This document shows, piece after piece, positions 45,857 through 53,438 of a stretch of DNA of 64,000 nucleotides. The DNA comes from Chitinophaga oryziterrae. Lineage in GTDB: Bacteria > Bacteroidota > Bacteroidia > Chitinophagales > Chitinophagaceae. A model generated the notes under the pieces. The model saw only the letters and a program-made list of their open reading frames with translations, was not told where the DNA came from and made no database searches. Positions within the stretch are counted from its first letter, which is position 1. The number at the start of each line of letters is the position of its first letter. A program made the position numbers and the translations under genes. The DNA lies in assembly GCF_009758125.1 (NCBI RefSeq), contig NZ_WRXO01000001.1, forward strand, positions 1,426,001-1,490,000, given 5' to 3'.

Positions 45857-46066
45857 ACTCAAACCCCTCTACCTTCTCTAAAAATAATTGGACACCTCTA
45901 TACGATCTGAGTATAAAATGTCACGGTAAAAACTAGTTTTATCCTGAGCCTGCTGTTGTTTAGCACTCAATTAGTTAATGAATAAGCAATGCCTCCATTT
46001 GTGATTGCGCAAAAGTGTGCCTGCGTATAGCTCCGTCAATATGCAATCTTTTATTAGCTTTATACC

Positions 46067-47134
46067 ATGAAGAAAAATTTATTCCTTACTGCCATCATTG
46101 CCACTATAGGGTTTTACTCCTGTAACAAGAGTGGTGAAAGCATTAGAAAAACTGTCCAGGACACCATAACTGCAAAAATAAATGCCGATGTGCTTACAGC
46201 AGGAATTAAAGTTGCTTACGGAACTAATGTTGTAGATTCGGTTTTCCCGGCTGCATCTATGGATGCCTCAGCTCCGGTACTAGACACCCCTTTCACAAAG
46301 GTCTACCAGGTGTTTAAAGGTGGTTATCTGACCGTCTATCCTCATAATTTATCTGGTAATGTAGCTGGATATTATGTACAGATTGTAGGTGCGAAATCTT
46401 ATTTTAAAGTTGATTATACAAAGGCCATTGGCCTTAGAAGAGCTGCAGCTAATGGTAAAAATGGTGCTCGTGGCTACGGAGATGGCTTTATAGATTCTGC
46501 CATCGTATTAAAAATGCCAGCTTCTATTGATTCTGGTATCTTTTATATAAAATACGCTGCTTATGATACTTTAAATAATGTAAGTAATGCGGATACTTCA
46601 CTGGTCATTGTTCTGCAGGAAGGAAGCGAAGTAGTGAATGATTCATTAATAGGTACCTGGAGACATATGTATACCAGTTGCTATTCAGATGGTAAGTATC
46701 AGTGTATTTGGTCATTAGATACAGGCTATATGTTAATGTCTTATTATGACTGTGTAGACGGTTTACTGGTTAAAAACATCAGTGCGACAGATGTTGTCAT
46801 TCCACATCAAATAGCCCATTTCGATGATAGAATTACATTCGATAAATTTGGTATGACAATTAATTATATCGGCTCTTATAAAATTCTGAATCTACAAGCT
46901 TCATCTTGTAGTAACTACATTTATGATTACCAGAGTAATGACACATTTGTACGCAAAGGCACAATATCATACGACGCCGCTACCAGAAAACTAACACAGA
47001 TTTACCCGTCCGCTGATCATGTTGGTTTTGGCTACAGCACTTATAGTTTACTGGAGTTAGCAGATTCTTCGTTTACAATAGTTCTTCCCAGTTCTGCTAC
47101 TTTTAAGAGTGTTTATAAGTATATCAAACAATAA
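46067..47134 (+). CDS. Lipoprotein with Ig-like and lipocalin-like regions
   Basis: 355 residues with signal MKKNLFLTAIIATIGFYSC (Cys19). Residues ~40-185 look like an immunoglobulin-type sandwich (FTKVYQVFKGGYLTVYPHNL, ILKMPASIDSGIFYIKYAAY); the C-terminal half (~195-355) begins LIGTWRHMYTSC and continues with alternating strands, similar to lipocalin-like domains of Bacteroidota lipoproteins. No enzyme motif is present. Surface or periplasmic binding function is plausible. Separated from the preceding lipoprotein by 210 bp, in the same direction. Confidence 0.6.
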   Translation: MKKNLFLTAIIATIGFYSCNKSGESIRKTVQDTITAKINADVLTAGIKVAYGTNVVDSVFPAASMDASAPVLDTPFTKVYQVFKGGYLTVYPHNLSGNVAGYYVQIVGAKSYFKVDYTKAIGLRRAAANGKNGARGYGDGFIDSAIVLKMPASIDSGIFYIKYAAYDTLNNVSNADTSLVIVLQEGSEVVNDSLIGTWRHMYTSCYSDGKYQCIWSLDTGYMLMSYYDCVDGLLVKNISATDVVIPHQIAHFDDRITFDKFGMTINYIGSYKILNLQASSCSNYIYDYQSNDTFVRKGTISYDAATRKLTQIYPSADHVGFGYSTYSLLELADSSFTIVLPSSATFKSVYKYIKQ

Positions 47135-47187
47135 TTCTTTTAAATAGACAACGGAAGCTGGCTTAATTATGAGGAAGCAAAGATCTA

Positions 47188-48302
47188 GTGTGGTGATTTT
47201 GTAATAAGCATACTATTTACTTTTAGTTCCCTCATAAGTCCACTGAAATGGTTTGGCTCGTGTCTGATTGTATGTTTTAATGTATTCCATAATCTGATCT
47301 ACCATCTGCTTAGTCGACCTCCATATCCCTCCCTTTATAACGTCTTTTGAGAGCATATTGAACCATATTTCAATCTGATTAAGCCAGGACGAATATGTAG
47401 GGGTATAGTACAGTTTAATTTTTCTTTTATTACTAAGCCATTCCTGTATGTCCTTATGCTTGTGTGCAGAAAAATTATCTACTATAATATGCAAGGTGCT
47501 GTTGCGATATGTTCGATCCAACTTCTTAAGAAAACTTAAGAAATTATCCTTGTTGTTGCTGTCAATTGACTTACCTATTATTTCTCCGCTATGCACTGCT
47601 AACGAAGCAATCAGCGATACTGTTCCATTACGCTTATAGGTGGCTGTTTGTCTTCTGGGTTGACCACTACGTAATGGTAACTCTGGTTGCGTCCTGTCAA
47701 GCGCCTGTAATTGACTTTTTTCGTCTACACTTAGTACAATTGCATTTTGTGGGGGATTCATATACAAACCTACAATTGTCATCATCTTAGACTCAAATTC
47801 AGGATCAGGACTTTTGCCACACCAATACTCTACTTTATGTGGTTTTAATGCCGCTTTTTTTAATATCTGATGCACTTTGAACTGGCTCATTCCTGTTTCT
47901 GATGCGATCCGCCTTTGCGACCAGTTGGTATAACCGTCTGCTGGCTTTTCGCAGGCCTTTTGTATTACCCTCGCCTCATCTGCTGCATCAAATTTGGCTG
48001 GCTTTCCACTACGCGGGGCATCTTTAAGTCCTTCAATCCCTGATGCACGAAATCTATTACGCCATTTATTTACAACCATTCTTGTTACCCCTGTTTCTGC
48101 CATGATTTCATCCAGCCTTTTACCCTCAAGCGAATACAAGATGATGCGAGATCGCAATACATAACGACTATCAAGCTTGTGAGAACGGCTCATCGATAAT
48201 AACTCAGTCTTTTCTGAGGCTGTTGCTGTTATTTTTTGAGATACTCTTGCCATATCTCAAAGATAATATCTTATTAGTATATTTACTATAATTTCACCAC
48301 AC
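47188..48302 (-). mobile_element. IS630-type insertion sequence, complete
   Basis: 1115 bp bounded by inverted repeats GTGTGGTGA (47188 onward) and TCACCACAC (up to 48302), flanked on both sides by the dinucleotide TA (47186-47187, 48303-48304), as expected for TA-targeting IS630/Tc1 elements. One intact transposase gene on the minus strand fills it. Confidence 0.9.
47213..48253 (-). CDS. IS630 family transposase
   Basis: 346 residues. The N-terminal region has two helix-turn-helix parts (YSLEGKRLDEIMAETGVTRM, WSQRRIASETGMSQFKVHQI). The DDE core follows: AIVLSVDEKSQLQALDRTQP with the first Asp, LHIIVDNFSAHKHKDIQEWL with the second Asp, and LYYTPTYSSWLNQIEIWFNM with the Glu. These are the conserved IS630 blocks. 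The gene is uninterrupted and nearly fills the element, so it may still be active. Confidence 0.95.
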   Translation of the reverse strand: MARVSQKITATASEKTELLSMSRSHKLDSRYVLRSRIILYSLEGKRLDEIMAETGVTRMVVNKWRNRFRASGIEGLKDAPRSGKPAKFDAADEARVIQKACEKPADGYTNWSQRRIASETGMSQFKVHQILKKAALKPHKVEYWCGKSPDPEFESKMMTIVGLYMNPPQNAIVLSVDEKSQLQALDRTQPELPLRSGQPRRQTATYKRNGTVSLIASLAVHSGEIIGKSIDSNNKDNFLSFLKKLDRTYRNSTLHIIVDNFSAHKHKDIQEWLSNKRKIKLYYTPTYSSWLNQIEIWFNMLSKDVIKGGIWRSTKQMVDQIMEYIKTYNQTRAKPFQWTYEGTKSK

Positions 48303-48376
48303 TAGTTATAATTAAAGGAGTACAAGACAGCGGGACATTATACAATTGTCAATAGCAAGTTTAGCAATTAATTTCT

Positions 48377-48500
48377 CTAACGTTTCAGCCGGCCAAATGT
48401 AGTTGCCGGAAGGATATTGAATTGCTTTACAAAACTTCTTATATCGTCTTCGCTGAAATAGGCGGCTGCTAATATTTTCACTTCTTCATCTCTGATAACG
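48377..48500 (-). pseudogene. Out-of-frame C-terminal tail of the HigA-like antitoxin
   Basis: About 36 codons in the shifted frame, IRDEEVKILAAAYFSEDDIR onward and ending TFGRLKR, look like the missing end of the antitoxin gene. It overlaps the last codons of the truncated frame. A sequencing error is an alternative explanation. Confidence 0.65.
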
Positions 48501-49401
48501 TCCATTTTGTGGCAAATTCATCAGCTTCCTTTTCTTTAATGAGATCTTTATCGGAATACTCTACCTTCTCTAAAAAAATATCTTTTTTCCCATGTAAGAG
48601 AATATGCCCTGCTTCGTGAAAGAAAGTAAACAAAAAGTTCTTACTATCGTTATACTCCCCTGATAATTGAATCAAAGGAGTATCGTTTAGCCATCGTGTT
48701 GAACCACTTATGGGGGCTTTATTGATAAGGGGTGTATGCACTATTTTCACACCAGCTTCCAGGCAAATACTTTGTAATTGACTAAAAATATCAAAATTGC
48801 CCCTAATTGATTTCAACTTTGGTAATGCTTCTTTAAACTTCTTTTCTGAATAGTCCTTTGCTTCTAGCTCCATTGCTTGTAATTCGCCTTTACGAAGCCA
48901 TGCAGATATAGCATACGGTTCGCTGGTGTGTGCAAGAGAAATCCGAAAAGCTACTTTAAGTTGCTGATTAAAATAATAGTCTTCCCAGGCTGTGTGATTA
49001 GAGAAGCCAAAGAAAGCAAGCATCTCCATTGTTTTTTCCTGAATAGTCTTTACAGATGGTAACCAGCCTTTTTTTATCATTTCTGCCAAAGGAAATTGCT
49101 TTGCCCATTCCACCGCTTCCTGAATAACTGCTTTCCTTTTTTCTCTTGCAATAAATTCATCATAGTTTCTCTGGTGGTTCATCCAAAAATTAGCGGGGAT
49201 CCTGGTAGCACTCTCAAATTGGACAGCCATATCAGGGGTAATGGAACTATCTCCTTTGATTATGGCAATTATAGTTTTTTCAGGCTTTCCTGTACGAAGG
49301 GCGAATTCTTTTGGCCCCATAATCATTTCTTCCAGCTTCTCCTTTAAGGTCTCCCCTGGATGAGGAACTGATTGTGGATAGTATTGATTTTGCCTGGCCA
49401 T
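48478..49401 (-). CDS. HigA-like antitoxin with ImmA/IrrE domain, C-terminus lost by frameshift
   Basis: 307 residues. HigA-type helix-turn-helix at ~12-75 (HPGETLKEKLEEMIMGPKEF, then IPANFWMNHQRNYDEF), then a peptidase-like domain with FHEAGHILLHG (H262-E-A-G-H266) and KEADEFATKW. The frame ends early at SEMKK. Reading the neighbouring frame from the same point gives DEEVKILAAAYFSEDDIRSF then VKQFNILPATTFGRLKR and a stop near 48377, exactly the usual C-terminus of these proteins. One base has probably been lost near 48495-48500. It follows the HigB-like toxin gene by 2 bp. The DNA-binding and HEAGH parts remain, so neutralisation may persist. Confidence 0.85.
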   Translation of the reverse strand: MARQNQYYPQSVPHPGETLKEKLEEMIMGPKEFALRTGKPEKTIIAIIKGDSSITPDMAVQFESATRIPANFWMNHQRNYDEFIAREKRKAVIQEAVEWAKQFPLAEMIKKGWLPSVKTIQEKTMEMLAFFGFSNHTAWEDYYFNQQLKVAFRISLAHTSEPYAISAWLRKGELQAMELEAKDYSEKKFKEALPKLKSIRGNFDIFSQLQSICLEAGVKIVHTPLINKAPISGSTRWLNDTPLIQLSGEYNDSKNFLFTFFHEAGHILLHGKKDIFLEKVEYSDKDLIKEKEADEFATKWTLSEMKK

Positions 49402-49403
49402 TA

Positions 49404-49745
49404 TTATTTTTCTTTATGATAGTTAACTATTTCTTTAACTTCTATTCCTGTAATCTCCATCCATACATATTGACCATGTTCATTTGTGGGAATAGGCTTC
49501 TCGTGAGGTGTAAACACCAATCTGTACGGTTGGTCCAGATCGCAGGCCCATTGTCCTTTCCGGTTGTTGGTAAGTTCATGGAAATTCCCGGGCAGATACC
49601 TTACTTCTTCAAGATTGGTCGCAGACCTTAATTGTGCTAGCCTGGCTTTTATTTTCTCTGCCCGGAGCTTACCAAACTCTTTTAGACGCTTCCGGTCATT
49701 ATTAGCCAGTTCTTCTAATTTTTTATCCCTAAAAGTAATATCCAC
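49404..49745 (-). CDS. HigB/RelE-type toxin
   Basis: 113 residues. The RelE/ParE-superfamily fold is recognisable in MDITFRDKKLEELANNDRKR, LAQLRSATNLEEVRYLPGNF, HELTNNRKGQWACDLDQPYR and the closing strand LVFTPHE with MEITGIEVKEIVNYHKEK. The RLVF strand and final KEIVNYHK are where catalytic or binding residues usually lie. HigB toxins cleave ribosome-bound mRNA. Toxin first, antitoxin second, 2 bp apart, is the standard hig gene order. A plaque-inhibiting or island-stabilising role is likely; with the partner damaged, retention of an intact toxin gene is notable. Confidence 0.85.
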   Translation of the reverse strand: MDITFRDKKLEELANNDRKRLKEFGKLRAEKIKARLAQLRSATNLEEVRYLPGNFHELTNNRKGQWACDLDQPYRLVFTPHEKPIPTNEHGQYVWMEITGIEVKEIVNYHKEK

Positions 49746-49986
49746 TACAAAGATAATTTAATTTTAGTTAATAGAAAGTGTAAGTTAAATAAATGAATAA
49801 GTAAGACAACTATCCTTCGGTCATATTGACCTATTTATGTGCACTTTATTTAAGAAATATTGGTTGGTCTTCTTAATACCAGAAACAAGCGTTTCTATTA
49901 ATAGCGTTTTTCATAATCATGAAAATGTCTTTTGTGGTTAACCTATTTGTTAACTAAAATAAAACATTTTTTACTATTCCTGATAG

Positions 49987-50083
49987 AAATGAATCAATAA
50001 ACATCTGAATATCAAATAGATTCTGAATAAACCGGATCGAAACTTGTTCCCACAACCCGCAAGCTTTAAAGCCTTCAAATTTA
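49987..50083. repeat. Island boundary repeat, degenerate copy D
   Basis: CCGCAAGCTTTAAAGCCTTCAA at 50057-50078 is identical over 22 bp to copy C (45058-45079). The preceding ~70 bp align more loosely (AATAAAC, GATCGAAACTTGTT). The second hairpin arm is missing. It lies in the 551-bp gap 49746-50296, which otherwise shows nothing clear. It probably marks the right border of the island. Confidence 0.65.
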
Positions 50084-50192
50084 AGTCTGATAATTTATCC
50101 TCACTTACTTAATAATTCCCTTAACGTCTGGCTGTTAATAATTTAGCGATTCGATAATTTGGAGGTTGTCTATACTTGTTCAAAAAACAGGT

Positions 50193-50294
50193 ATGGCTTC
50201 GCCAAAGAAAACCAAGTTATCTCCAGAACCTCTTACTCCTGCGGCCTTGCAAATGTGCCAGAGAATATGTAACATGCCAAAAAAACATAAATAA
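50193..50294 (+). CDS. Possible short ORF upstream of the S41 gene
   Basis: 33 codons, MASPKKTKLSPEPLTPAALQ followed by a Cys-containing basic tail and a stop two bases before the S41 start. The spacing could mean a coupled leader peptide. Nothing else supports it, and the first half of the S41 gene's upstream region is AT-poor by chance. Confidence 0.2.
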   Translation: MASPKKTKLSPEPLTPAALQMCQRICNMPKKHK

Positions 50295-50296
50295 CA

Positions 50297-51661
50297 ATGA
50301 TCAGGCTTCCTGCTCTTTTAATCTTGTTGCTGGCAAACATATTTTTTGTACTCTCTCTTGCATCCGGGCAGGATAAAGGGTTTCAGCCGGATCGCGTATT
50401 TCCTGTAAAGGCATTGCAGGAAGACTTGCAACACCTGCGCTACAAACTGGAAACAACGCATCCTGATTTGTACCAGTATACTTCCCGGAAAAATTTTGTG
50501 ATTTTTATGGATAGCCTGCACAACGCTATTCAACAACCTATGACAGAAAGAACGTTCTATGGTTTGATTACCTTATTAAACGGAAAGATCAAAGATGGGC
50601 ATACGATGGAGTTGTTGAGCGAAGCTACGCGAACGTATCACAATAGAAACAGTTTGTTCTTTCCTTTCCATGTGTTCGTTTCCGGCAACCGGTTGTTTGT
50701 GCAAATACCTTGTTTGAAAGATACTTCACTGACCCGCGGAACAGAAATTATCAGCATCAACAACCAACCTGTTGCTACCATCGTCCAACAATTACTCGAC
50801 AGGCAGATCAGAGACGGGAATAATCTTCAATATGCCCGGTGGATCGTAAGCAATTATTTTAAAGAGTACTACAGTTTTTTGTTTGGTTACCCCACAACAT
50901 TTATTTTACAGTATAAAGAAAAGGATGGCAGAATAGAAACCACTGCTATTGGGGCTTTACCGAAAGACAGTATTCAATCTTACAAAACCATTAATGATCT
51001 ACAATCTGCGGTTTCAAAAAAAGGGCGGGGTATTATTTATGAAAAATGGCCATTAGCGCATACAGCCTTGCTCGCTATTAAAACCTTCGATGTTGATTTG
51101 CTGGAATCCTTATATGAACAAAATTTCGACAGCACTATCCACGTAATCTTCTCTACAATGCAACATGATCAGGTAGAGCATCTCGTGCTTGATTTGAGAG
51201 ATAACCAGGGCGGCGATTTCGCTCCTGGCAAACTGTTATTATCCTACCTTATCAAAAAGCCTGTTCATTACCTGTCAGGCAGTAAAGAAGCATTGTGGAT
51301 TTTGCCGGCATCGGATTGTTTCAAAGGAAAGCTCTATGTATTAATCAACGGAGGAAGTTTTTCCAATACGGCAATTGTAAGCGCGTATCTGCAACAATCG
51401 CAGCGGGCCGTATTTATTGGAGAAGAAACCGGAGGTAATCGCACACGGATCAGTGGTGATGCTGAGGAGTATATTTTACCCAATACAAAAATCGTTTGTT
51501 ACATTGCCAGCCACTCCTATCAAATCAATCCATCAAAGAGTGATGGCCATGGTGTGCAGCCCGATCATATAGTTATTCCTCAGCGTGGCGATATCATTAT
51601 TGGCAGGGATCCGGCCAAGGCATTCGTTCAGGAAATGATCAAAAAACAAGGATCACATTAA
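50297..51661 (+). CDS. Secreted S41 family peptidase
   Basis: 454 residues with a signal peptide (MIRLPALLILLLANIFFVLS to LASG). Residues ~30-140 form an N-terminal helical domain (LQEDLQHLRYKLETTHPDLY); a PDZ-like segment with RGTEIISINNQPV lies at ~150; and the TSPc domain follows with HLVLDLRDNQGGDFAPGK and LYVLINGGSFSNTAIVSAYL, where the Ser of GGSFSN is the expected nucleophile; ETGGNR completes the region. A periplasmic C-terminal-processing type protease. Different subfamily from the tricorn-like gene at the window start. Single gene; terminator at 51789. Confidence 0.9.
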   Translation: MIRLPALLILLLANIFFVLSLASGQDKGFQPDRVFPVKALQEDLQHLRYKLETTHPDLYQYTSRKNFVIFMDSLHNAIQQPMTERTFYGLITLLNGKIKDGHTMELLSEATRTYHNRNSLFFPFHVFVSGNRLFVQIPCLKDTSLTRGTEIISINNQPVATIVQQLLDRQIRDGNNLQYARWIVSNYFKEYYSFLFGYPTTFILQYKEKDGRIETTAIGALPKDSIQSYKTINDLQSAVSKKGRGIIYEKWPLAHTALLAIKTFDVDLLESLYEQNFDSTIHVIFSTMQHDQVEHLVLDLRDNQGGDFAPGKLLLSYLIKKPVHYLSGSKEALWILPASDCFKGKLYVLINGGSFSNTAIVSAYLQQSQRAVFIGEETGGNRTRISGDAEEYILPNTKIVCYIASHSYQINPSKSDGHGVQPDHIVIPQRGDIIIGRDPAKAFVQEMIKKQGSH

Positions 51662-51778
51662 GGCTTTTGACAGGCTGCAGCTGATCCCATAAATTTCCGT
51701 ACAGGTCTTCAAATATAGCTACTGTGCCGTAGGGTTCTTCTTTGGGCGGTCTTACAAAATTGACGCCTTTGTTTTGAA
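51661..51778 (-). pseudogene. C-terminal remnant of a VOC/glyoxalase gene
   Basis: Read on the minus strand, the frame gives KGVNFVRPPKEEPYGTVAIF, then EDLYGNLWDQLQP, the standard end of glyoxalase/bleomycin-resistance-type proteins. Nothing upstream matches the first half, so this is a decayed fragment left at the edge of the island. Confidence 0.75.
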
Positions 51779-51788
51779 AAGAAAATAG

Positions 51789-51822
51789 AAGCCCTTAGAT
51801 TTTACATCTCAGGGCTTTTTTC
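51789..51822 (+). terminator. Terminator downstream of the S41 gene
   Basis: 12-bp stem with one mismatch (51789-51800 with 51806-51817), TTTAC loop, T6 tail. Confidence 0.7.
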
Positions 51823-51906
51823 GTATTAGAGGAATAGTTCTTCTTTTTTGTTTTATACCGCCCTCGCAATTCACTTAAGTGATCTCTCATAAGTTTTACG
51901 GTCCAA

Positions 51907-52701
51907 TTAAGCAACAGGGAAGTTTCCGCCATCAATAATATAATTTGCTCCAGTTATATAAGAGGCTCTCTGTGAAACAAGAAAATAAACCAATTCTGCT
52001 GTTTCTTCTGGCTCCGCCATTCTTCCCATTGGCACTCCACCAAGTCTTTCAAAAAGTTTTCCAGTCATCTCTTCAACCGTGATGTTTGCATTTCTAGCCA
52101 AATCTTCTAAAAATGCTGCGATTGCGGCTGTTTTATTCAAACCCGGAGACACTGTTACAACCCGTATTCCATGACTAGCTACTTCATCAGACAATGTTTT
52201 GCTGTACGTGTTTAATGCCGCTTTTGCAACGCTATAAGCCATAGTGGATTCCCAGATGGGAAAACGGCTGCTGGTTGAAGAAATATGAATGATGACCCCA
52301 CTTTTTTGTTCCAGCATTTTAGGTAATAAAGCCCTATCTAAACGAACTGAGGATAGCAAATTGACTTGCAATGCCTCATCCCAGTGTTCATCTTTTAATG
52401 TACTAAAACCACCACCAGGAGATGTATTTGCACCCATGTTATTCACTAATATGTCCACACCACCAAATAGCTCATTGATCTCATTTGCTATTTTAATTAC
52501 ATCCTCCGGATCAGATAGATCTGCTGCAATGAAATGATATGCAGGGTTTGCTTCCCCCGACTGAGTACGTGCCGTTACAATAACTTTAGCTCCTGCCTGC
52601 ATTAACCTGTTAGCAATAGCCTTTCCAATACCTTTTGTTCCACCGGTTACCAGTGCAATCTTACCTTCCAGATGGTTCTCGTGATTCCGCTTATTTTCCA
52701 T
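51907..52701 (-). CDS. SDR family oxidoreductase
   Basis: 264 residues, classical short-chain dehydrogenase. Cofactor loop ALVTGGTKGIGKAIANRLMQ (TGxxxGIG), then NNMGANTSPGG, the catalytic serine in IHISSTSSRFPIWESTMAYS and the Y-x-x-x-K site in MAYSVAKAALNTYSK, and the substrate side PGLNKTAAIAAF. The C-terminal end GANYIIDGGNFPVA is standard. The Arg at A-R-T-Q after strand 2 suggests NADP(H). Divergent from the HxlR regulator 160 bp away, a common arrangement in which the regulator controls the dehydrogenase in response to aldehydes or quinones. Confidence 0.92.
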   Translation of the reverse strand: MENKRNHENHLEGKIALVTGGTKGIGKAIANRLMQAGAKVIVTARTQSGEANPAYHFIAADLSDPEDVIKIANEINELFGGVDILVNNMGANTSPGGGFSTLKDEHWDEALQVNLLSSVRLDRALLPKMLEQKSGVIIHISSTSSRFPIWESTMAYSVAKAALNTYSKTLSDEVASHGIRVVTVSPGLNKTAAIAAFLEDLARNANITVEEMTGKLFERLGGVPMGRMAEPEETAELVYFLVSQRASYITGANYIIDGGNFPVA

Positions 52702-52800
52702 TTTTCTAATTTTTAATAGATTGATGTTACTTATGTAAATTTTATTTTTGTTTACTTTCGTAAAGTAACTACTTCAATTTTAGAGATCCTTTTACGCATC

Positions 52801-52862
52801 CCGAAATAGTGGTGACATTTATGTAACTAAAGTCCGAAAAGTGGTAACATTAAAGTAACTAA
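52801..52862. promoter_or_regulatory. Direct repeats in the SDR-HxlR control region
   Basis: Two ~29-bp imperfect direct repeats of the form CCGAAA(T)AGTGGTRACATT..GTAACTAA at 52801-52830 and 52834-52862, 33 bp apart; the second runs into the hxlR start codon. A TTACTTT-CG-TAAAGTAA near-palindrome lies at ~52753-52769. Likely binding sites of the HxlR regulator. Confidence 0.6.
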
Positions 52863-53236
52863 TGAGGAAATTTGAGACACATGCAGCATACTGCCCAATG
52901 GTGCGAACTATGGGATATATAGGTGGCAAATGGAAACCAATCATATTGGCCAGACTGGCTGTTGGAAATGTTCGTTTCGGCAGATTGACTATACAAATAC
53001 CTGATATATCAAGGAAAATATTATCCCAGCAGTTAAAAGAGCTGGAGGAAGATGGTTTGATTATCCGGCATAGTTATAATGAAAAACCTCCTCGTGTTGA
53101 GTACGAACTGAGCGATATAGGGAAAACGCTTATGCCGATCTTAAACGCCATGAATGACTGGGGAGAACAGATAGCCGGCAATATAGGAAGCGGCCACCCT
53201 ATTTCAGATAAACTATCTGGAAAGCAAGTTGTTTAA
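52862..53236 (+). CDS. HxlR family winged-helix regulator
   Basis: 124 residues with the HxlR pattern: CPMVRTMGYIGGKWKPIILA (Cys11 sensor position), LARLAVGNVRFGRLTIQIPD, then ISRKILSQQLKELEEDGLII and the wing RHSYNEKPPRVEYELSDIGK. The conserved N-terminal Cys reacts with aldehydes or thiol-active compounds in characterised relatives. The start codon is inside the second direct repeat, implying tight autoregulation, and the divergent SDR gene is the likely target. Confidence 0.92.
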   Translation: MRKFETHAAYCPMVRTMGYIGGKWKPIILARLAVGNVRFGRLTIQIPDISRKILSQQLKELEEDGLIIRHSYNEKPPRVEYELSDIGKTLMPILNAMNDWGEQIAGNIGSGHPISDKLSGKQVV

Positions 53237-53438
53237 TGTCGATATATAACTCATATTTGACTAAAAGCCGAAGTTTGTAATCATCATTTGATTTTACGAA
53301 ATATTGCAAATGCCAGAACAGCAACATAACTTCTCCTGGAGAAATCTTTATAATATGGGCTGCTTGGATATTGATCTCGTAGGCTCACTCACTTGTGTAT
53401 GCAATTTAGTTCCCGTATTTTAGACAGAAAATAACCCG

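Noticed and set aside
50176..50376. 66-codon frame over the start of the S41 gene
   Set aside because: Overlaps the S41 signal peptide in another frame and has no family features.
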